A stretch of 64,000 nucleotides of DNA from assembly GCA_025642065.1 (NCBI GenBank), contig JAODUP010000187.1:370001-434000 (forward strand), given 5' to 3'. Positions 58,543-64,000 of this stretch are shown piece by piece. Numbering within the stretch: position 1 is the first letter of the stretch; every line of letters begins with the position of its first letter. The stretch comes from Paralvinella palmiformis (taxonomy: Eukaryota > Annelida > Polychaeta > Terebellida > Alvinellidae). Under the pieces are notes generated by a model, which saw only the letters and a program-made list of their open reading frames with translations, ran no database searches and was not told the origin of the DNA. The translations under genes and the position numbers were made by a program.

Positions 58543-58925
58543 GACTAGAAGATGTCAACATCAACCCGTACCCCACCGAAACCAGATGATGTCAACATCA
58601 ACCGGTACCCCGCCGAGACCAGAAGATGTCAACATCAACCCGTACCCCGCCGAGACCAGAAGATATCAACATCAACCCGTACCCCACCGAGACTAGAAGA
58701 TATCAACATCAACCCGTAACCGAACCAAGAAATAAATACCCCACCGAGACCAGAAGATATCAACATCAACCCGTACCCCACCGAGACTAGAAGATGTCAA
58801 CATCAACCCGTACCCCACCGAGACCAGATGTCAACATCAACCCGTATCCCACCGAGACAATAAGATGTCAACATCAACCCGTACCCCACCGAGACTAGAA
58901 GATGTCAACATCAACCTTTACCCGC
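58540..58925. repeat. 37-bp minisatellite
   Basis: About ten units of 37 bp made of AGAAGATGTCAACATCAACC followed by CGTACCCCACCGAGACC. Copies differ in GTC/ATC, CCAC/CCGC, and small deletions; one unit has an inserted AACCAAGAAATAAATA. Confidence 0.96.
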
Positions 58926-58985
58926 CCACTACTAATTTCTCTAATCGTCGAACAAACCATTTATCATTGAGCCAGTCTCCTCTGT

Positions 58986-59480
58986 ATGTAGTGTGGTGTG
59001 TTCTACGGTTGTGTAGTTTAGTGTGGTGTGTTCTACGGTTGTGTAGTTTAGTGTGGTGTGTTCTACGGTTGTGTAGTTTAGTGTGGTGTGTTCTACGGTT
59101 GTGTGGTTTAGTGTGGTGTGTTCTACGGTTGTGTGGTTTAGTGTGGTGTGTTCTACGGTTGTGTGGTTTAGTGTGGTGTGTTCTACGGTTGTGTGGTTTA
59201 GTGTGGTGTGTTCTACGGTTGTGTGGTTTAGTGTGGTGTGTTCTACGGTTGTGTGGTTTAGTGTGGTTTTTTGTGTTCTACGGTTGTGTGGTTTAGTGTG
59301 GTGTGTTCTACGGTTGTGTGGTTTAGTGTGTTCTACGGTTATGTGGTTTAGTGTGGTGTGTTGTACGGTTGTGTGGTTTAGTGCTATATGTGGTAGTGTG
59401 GGTGGTGTGGTGTGGTGTAATGTTGTATGGTGTAGTATTATGTTGTTGTGTTGTGTATTGTATTGTTGTGTGGTGTAGTT
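58986..59480. repeat. 30-bp GT-rich minisatellite
   Basis: About 13 units of 30 bp with GTGTGGTGTGTTCTACGGTT then GTGTAGTTTA (first three copies) or GTGTGGTTTA (later copies). It ends in degenerate GTGTGGTGTA repeats. The period keeps a 143-codon plus frame and a 131-codon plus frame open (CVLRLCGLVW or VVCSTVVWFS cycles); repeat artefacts. Confidence 0.96.
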
Positions 59481-59764
59481 GGATGTTTATAGATTGTACT
59501 GTCACAATTTCCCGATCTTCTCTGGATCATCTTAGACACGACTTATTACAACATGTCACCTTCTGACGTCTACAGACCAGACATCGCTGCGCCGCGCATG
59601 ACGTAAGCTGACCCCAGACGATTACTTCCGGAACAATCGGAACAAAATCACGCGTGAACACTTCGAGTTAAGGCTCAGCTGTTTATTAGTTAATATTTCA
59701 TTAATGAACGAAATAATTACATGATTTAACATTAAAATTGGACGCCATATTGGAGTCTGTATCC

Positions 59765-60122
59765 TGCAGACAACAAGAAGTGTTACTGAAATGTTATCAT
59801 GGTACTGAAATATCATCATGGTACTTAAGTGTTATTATGGCAGTGAAAGCTTTTTATGGTACCAAGATGTTATAGTACCAAAATGTTATTATGGCTATTT
59901 TGATATATAATATTATGGTATCAGCATCGTATTATGGTGACTGGTTATTGGGTGATATTATAATATTGAGATGGTACTACGGTACAATTAGTTATTGGAT
60001 ACGAAGATGTTATTATGGTACTGAGATGTCCTTATATTATTCAGATGTTATTATGAAATTCAGATGTTATTGTGATACTCAGATGTTATTAACATACTGG
60101 TATGATATTGGAGTGCTGAGAT
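59765..60122. repeat. Degenerate ~19-20-bp repeat
   Basis: Loosely repeated TGTTATTATGGTACTGAAA-type units. The first six are recognisable one after another; later copies are more separated. Period is about 19-20 bases. Confidence 0.8.
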
Positions 60123-60672
60123 GTTTTTTTTTAATGTTTGGTGTCGCATTGTTTCGAAATAAATTAACAAAAGCAACATTATCCAACAGAAAGTTGCAAA
60201 CAAAGACCAAGATCTAAATAGATATGATAACAAGAGAAAATATAATATTTTTAGTCTACGATCATTTTTATCACAATACTTATTATTATACACAACACAT
60301 AAACAAGACCCGTATTCTTAATTTCCATACGCCATCTGGTCAAATAATACCATCTTTCCTCAACATACGATAAAAAACACCGTTCTTTTGAACTTTACGT
60401 TTGTTGACCTATTATAAAGGGGATATATAGTGCAACCTATTGTAGGTGTATCTATATTGATATAACTGACTCGTTATGGGGGGGGGGGGAAGCTTTAAAT
60501 AACCGTCCACGCCAATACCCAATTCATCAAGCCTCTTCATAACGGTGTCAGTGATGTTTTCCCAGGAGTCTGCACCTGTCCAGACCTTAAACATTAGTCG
60601 TAATGTGTTCAGCCTATCCCCACAGACAGACACCCCTAACACCTGTCATTTTGAACACACCCCAAACTCAGA

Positions 60673-60674
<2 letters not shown>
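60123..60674. other. AT-rich unique segment
   Basis: Single-copy; poly-G of 12 at 60478-60489. A 76-codon minus frame (60412-60642) is not recognised. Confidence 0.5.

Positions 60675-60720
<46 letters not shown>
60675..60720. repeat. (TA)n microsatellite
   Basis: About 23 TA dinucleotides. Confidence 0.97.
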
Positions 60721-60722
<2 letters not shown>

Positions 60723-60809
60723 TATGGCTCTTTATCCTAGAAGCCACCGTAAAGCGTCAAGAGTCTCCTACCTTCACTTGAGATAGACCATATCACATCT
60801 ATAATCTCT

Positions 60810-60886
60810 TCTGAAGTAACTCGAACCCATTGAATCCCAAACACCCAGACGCCACTCAATAGGGTCAGGTCAGAGGCCACCGTGCC
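60810..60886 (-). mobile_element. Possible tRNA-like relic
   Basis: On the minus strand TGGCCTCTGACC (from 60879) loosely resembles an A box and GGGTTCGAGTT (from 60828) a B box, 51 bases apart. The A box lacks the conserved central A, so this is weak. Confidence 0.2.
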
Positions 60887-61280
60887 GTGCGGTGGGGGGG
60901 GGGGTTGCTGTTTGAGTCCCTAGAAGTCCCTCTGTTGTTCCGTCACCTGCACTAATCACGGTTCAGTGGCTCGGGATCCCCCCCCCACCTGCCCCAACAA
61001 TTAACAACCCATCGGACCAACCAACTTTCGGGGTTTCCCTCCAAAACGCCAGCTGCCCAACTAACGGTATAAAGTAACCCCATCTACACCTGCTCCAACG
61101 GTACCCCTTTGTTCCGAGAAACAGCCTGGAAGTGAATATTCGAGGCCTAGAATAGATAAGAAATAGATAAGACGTCTAGCTGACAATGACTGTGTTTGGG
61201 GGCGGCACTTTCGAATATAAGGGTTGGCGGCAAAGAGCTATTATATGTGATAATAGATCAACTCTGAAAGCACCAATAGC

Positions 61281-61284
<4 letters not shown>
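60887..61284. other. Unique segment with homopolymer runs
   Basis: Poly-G of 11 near 60894 and poly-C of 9 near 60978, otherwise single-copy. Confidence 0.5.

Positions 61285-61320
<36 letters not shown>
61285..61320. repeat. (TA)n microsatellite
   Basis: About 18 TA dinucleotides. Confidence 0.97.
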
Positions 61321-61323
<3 letters not shown>

Positions 61324-61696
61324 TAAGATATGACTGAAATAAGACCAAAAAATACGGCCAACAGCTGTCGTAGACTGATATATATCAATAATACTAGGAA
61401 AGTCTACGACCTAAATACATACAAATTATCAAATTTCATCGAGAGAAAAAAAAACTATCGGCAAAAATCTAAACTAACTGACACATACACCTGCGAGAGG
61501 AAGAGCGACAAGATTAATGCGGCGCGCGCGTTGTGATGTTTTCAGACGGCGAGCGGAGTTGTTTTGATTGGTCGTGATGCGGGCAGATAAATTTGGCGAT
61601 TCTTAATTCGTTTTATTGATTAAAACATAAACATTCTTGCTCGATGGCGTAGATGCGTTGCTTAGTAACATACGATGTCAACACATAGTAGATGAC

Positions 61697-61723
61697 GGTG
61701 TGCGTGCGTGCGTGTGTGTGTAC

Positions 61724-61777
<54 letters not shown>
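61697..61777. repeat. (TG)-(TA)-(GA) compound microsatellite
   Basis: GTGTGCGTGCGTGCGTGTGT, ACGTGCA, (TA)n and (GA)n in succession; the (TA)-(GA) junction resembles the one at 547-613. Confidence 0.96.
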
Positions 61778-61779
<2 letters not shown>

Positions 61780-62276
61780 CAATCAAAACCAGTTCACTAA
61801 TATCTAGCTAACTAGATGATTTAGATCTGTAAGTGTCATACTCATGATGATATAACAATTATAAACAGTCACTCATCTATTACTAATAATAAATCGATCA
61901 TTGACTGAGATTGATCTGAATCTAAATTTTAATGTGCGTTTATTTAGAAGACGGGACGCTACTTTTATTGTTCGATTATGGTTCGAGTTTTTATTACAGT
62001 AGTTCTTCGTAAATTTTTAATCTACTTCGAAAAAAGAAATTCTGTATTAAAACGATACATGAGATTAATTCTAGATATTTATATATATTAAGTTTTTTTG
62101 CAACTATAATTGTATTAAATGCTAAAGACATTAAACTATGGGAATAATTTCATTCTGTGTACACAGAATTTCAGATCCCAAACAGCAATTTACGTCAATA
62201 TTAGCTTCTGTCCGTAGTCACTCAGCAAGCTCCGCGGACATAGTTGTGTACTGACGTCATCAACATGAGTGATTGT
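61778..62276. other. AT-rich unique segment
   Basis: Single-copy; contains the dyad TTCTGTGTACACAGAA near 62154. No gene. Confidence 0.5.
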
Positions 62277-62342
62277 ATGTGCGCGTGCGTGTGTGTGTTA
62301 GTGTGTGTGTTAGTGTGTGTGTTAGTGTGTGTATGTGTGTTT
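62277..62342. repeat. (TG)n tract with TTAG interruptions
   Basis: GTGTGTGTTA repeated three times at 12-base spacing within a TG tract. Confidence 0.95.
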
Positions 62343-64000
62343 TATTATAACCTTGCTCGGTTCTGTGTATAAGGTTAATTAGCCACACGGTGACCAGCTG
62401 AACGTAACTCCCGCAAACATAAACTTCGTACGACATTTCTAACTACAAAAACTAATACATTTTATGTATAACTTGCAATATATATAAGTCATATAGTGAT
62501 AATTATTGCCGATAAAATCGTTATTATTATAATAATCATTCGAAAACGTTTTTAGCCAACAAAAGAATCTTATAAACAAGACATAACAATATCTTATCGT
62601 TATTGATTAACTCAATATAAATGTATTAATAGCAAATTTCCTAAACACCAAACATTAGTCATTTATTTATCGAGATGATAATCTAATAATTACATAAGCT
62701 ACTTCAGACCTAATTTTATATCTCGTCAACTACATAATTAACACGATTAGTGACAGGTCAACCCCCCCCCCCCCCTACCCCATATCAGTGATAGTTCGAT
62801 TAAATAACGTGTATGTGGCTACTTGTTATAATATACATATCCTACAAACGCGTGGTGCGGGGACTATAGATTGTCAAATATTTACATGCAACTCCAACCA
62901 AAACGAACACCTGCTCGTTTCCATGGCGACATAATCTGTTTATAAGCCTTTCGGTGGAGATTGACCAAACAATATAAATCCATCTCGGTCGGCGCCATCA
63001 AACTAGTCGGCGTCTTTGATCTGAAAGCCGGCTCTAGCGTACCTAAGTAATGTTGTAGGTGACGTGAAGTGGGATCTACCATCTCCCAAACGTTGATCTC
63101 TGTAACCGAGATACGATTACAGAGTTTTGTTTGTGTTTTATTACAGTTGCTCTCTAACACCGTAATAAATAATAGGAGTTAGTAAACAGTAGATGTTACA
63201 CCTGAACAGATAATAATAATAATAATAATAAACGATCGCTATCAAAGAGAAGTATATTAATAATATTGATAACATATCGACGAAACTATCTAGATTGGAG
63301 TCAACAAAGTAAACACGATACTAGGAATAATCTGTAGCCTCTGAATAGTGGATTAAAAATAATATTTATTATTTAAAAAAACAAGAATATTGATTAGCAA
63401 TTAGAGAAAATATTTATTTGTATAATTACTAGAATTTTAAAAAAATTGGTAAAATATATTTATAGCGGAATTTGTACTTAATCTGGAAGCTGGGATAGCG
63501 CAGGATGAAATATCACCAAAAAATACTGTATCTTAAAGCGATTAAAACACACCCTTCACTACTGAATAATAATAATAAATAAAACTTAGATAAGTTAGAT
63601 AACTTAGACTTTAGATAAGTATTCAGGTGACCAAAATCAGATTGTTACAAAAAGATGGTAAGTTATGATCGAGATCTAAGATACAAATATCAGATATAAA
63701 GTGAGGATTATTAATCGACTGACCATTTACTAGTGACCACCGACAGAGGGCGCTCTTTTAGTGATGAGAATGCTATCTGGAGAGCTATAAGCAGCTCGAG
63801 ATCAGTGATTAGAGATCGTCTCTAAACGCATGCATTATTTAGCGGCGTTGTCGGTGGGGAAGCCCTGAGCCAACGATTGATTAATGATTACACTTATCAA
63901 CCGGTTGACCACGGCCGTCTCATTTAAATACAGGCTGTCTCTCCAGACCGAATCAAAACTACTCGGATAAGCCGCGGCTTAGGGAATTACAGTCAGACTG
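62343..64000. other. AT-rich unique segment to the window end
   Basis: Single-copy AT-rich DNA. Poly-C of 14 at 62762-62775 and (AAT)n at 63210-63232. A 92-codon minus frame at 62882-63160 lies in a slightly GC-richer patch and is not recognised. 63740-63760 has GAGGGCGCTC, and the last 250 bases are GC-richer. No gene called. Confidence 0.5.
62762..62775. repeat. Poly-C run of 14
   Basis: Fourteen C residues followed by TACCCC. Confidence 0.97.

Noticed and set aside
58865..59478. Open frames of 143 and 131 codons on the plus strand
   Set aside because: They lie in a 30-bp GT-rich minisatellite whose period is divisible by three, so they are open by construction; no start context, domain or unique coding flank.
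16460..63760. CTCF-like words (GCGCCCCCTGC near 45227, GCGCCACCTGC near 48161, weaker ones near 16467, 30879, 53465, 53512 and 63744)
   Set aside because: Only two match the 11-base degenerate core exactly, and about two are expected by chance on both strands of 64 kb, so there is no enrichment.
1..64000. Known microRNAs, snRNAs, rRNA and histone stem-loops
   Set aside because: I looked for common conserved seeds (let-7, miR-1, miR-9, miR-10, miR-124 and others) and standard RNA motifs and saw none; this manual search is not exhaustive.

Overview
The window looks like intergenic or intronic DNA from a eukaryotic, probably invertebrate animal genome. It is AT-rich and crowded with simple repeats: (TA)n, (CA)n, (GA)n, (TCTG)n, (ACTC)n and (GCAC)n. 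It has many minisatellites and no long open reading frame. No bacterial gene organisation, no transposase or reverse transcriptase, and no recognisable protein domain was found. All open frames are about 145 codons or shorter, and most lie inside repeats or overlap on both strands. The style (CA/TA compound tracts, tRNA-like relics, many poly-C runs) would fit a marine lophotrochozoan such as a mollusc, but nothing diagnostic is present and this is a low-confidence guess.

Layout. 1-5.2 kb is minisatellite-rich, with arrays of 29, 43/42 and 33 bp. 5.2-9.6 kb is mostly unique, fairly GC-rich DNA ending in a long (TCTG)n tract. 9.8-13 kb is unique AT-rich DNA. A 29-bp array with a 203-bp higher-order period sits at 13.0-13.6 kb. 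14-35 kb alternates unique blocks with microsatellites and holds several tRNA-like SINE relics, plus a peculiar degenerate 15-bp array at 26 kb. 35.4-40.3 kb is a low-complexity domain: an ACT/ATT/ACC tract, a 227-bp (ACTC)n, a 20-bp minisatellite, and a GTT/GGT/GAT tract of opposite strand bias. 41-44 kb carries long CA/TA tracts and a near-perfect 30-bp array. 44-58 kb is mainly unique DNA with CpG-rich patches and a 22-bp array at 52.5-53 kb. 58.5-60.1 kb has three neighbouring minisatellites. The rest to 64 kb is AT-rich unique DNA.

No gene set can be described working together. The most plausible functional elements are a weak promoter/first-exon candidate near 33.45-33.54 kb on the plus strand, a possible small minus-strand exon at 54.33-54.43 kb, and repeat-poor blocks with homeodomain-type TAATTA words and CpG-rich patches that could be distal regulatory DNA. 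The most unusual directly visible properties are higher-order structure in the minisatellites, the excess of long poly-C/poly-G over poly-A/poly-T runs, and two roughly 1-kb trinucleotide domains with opposite strand bias.
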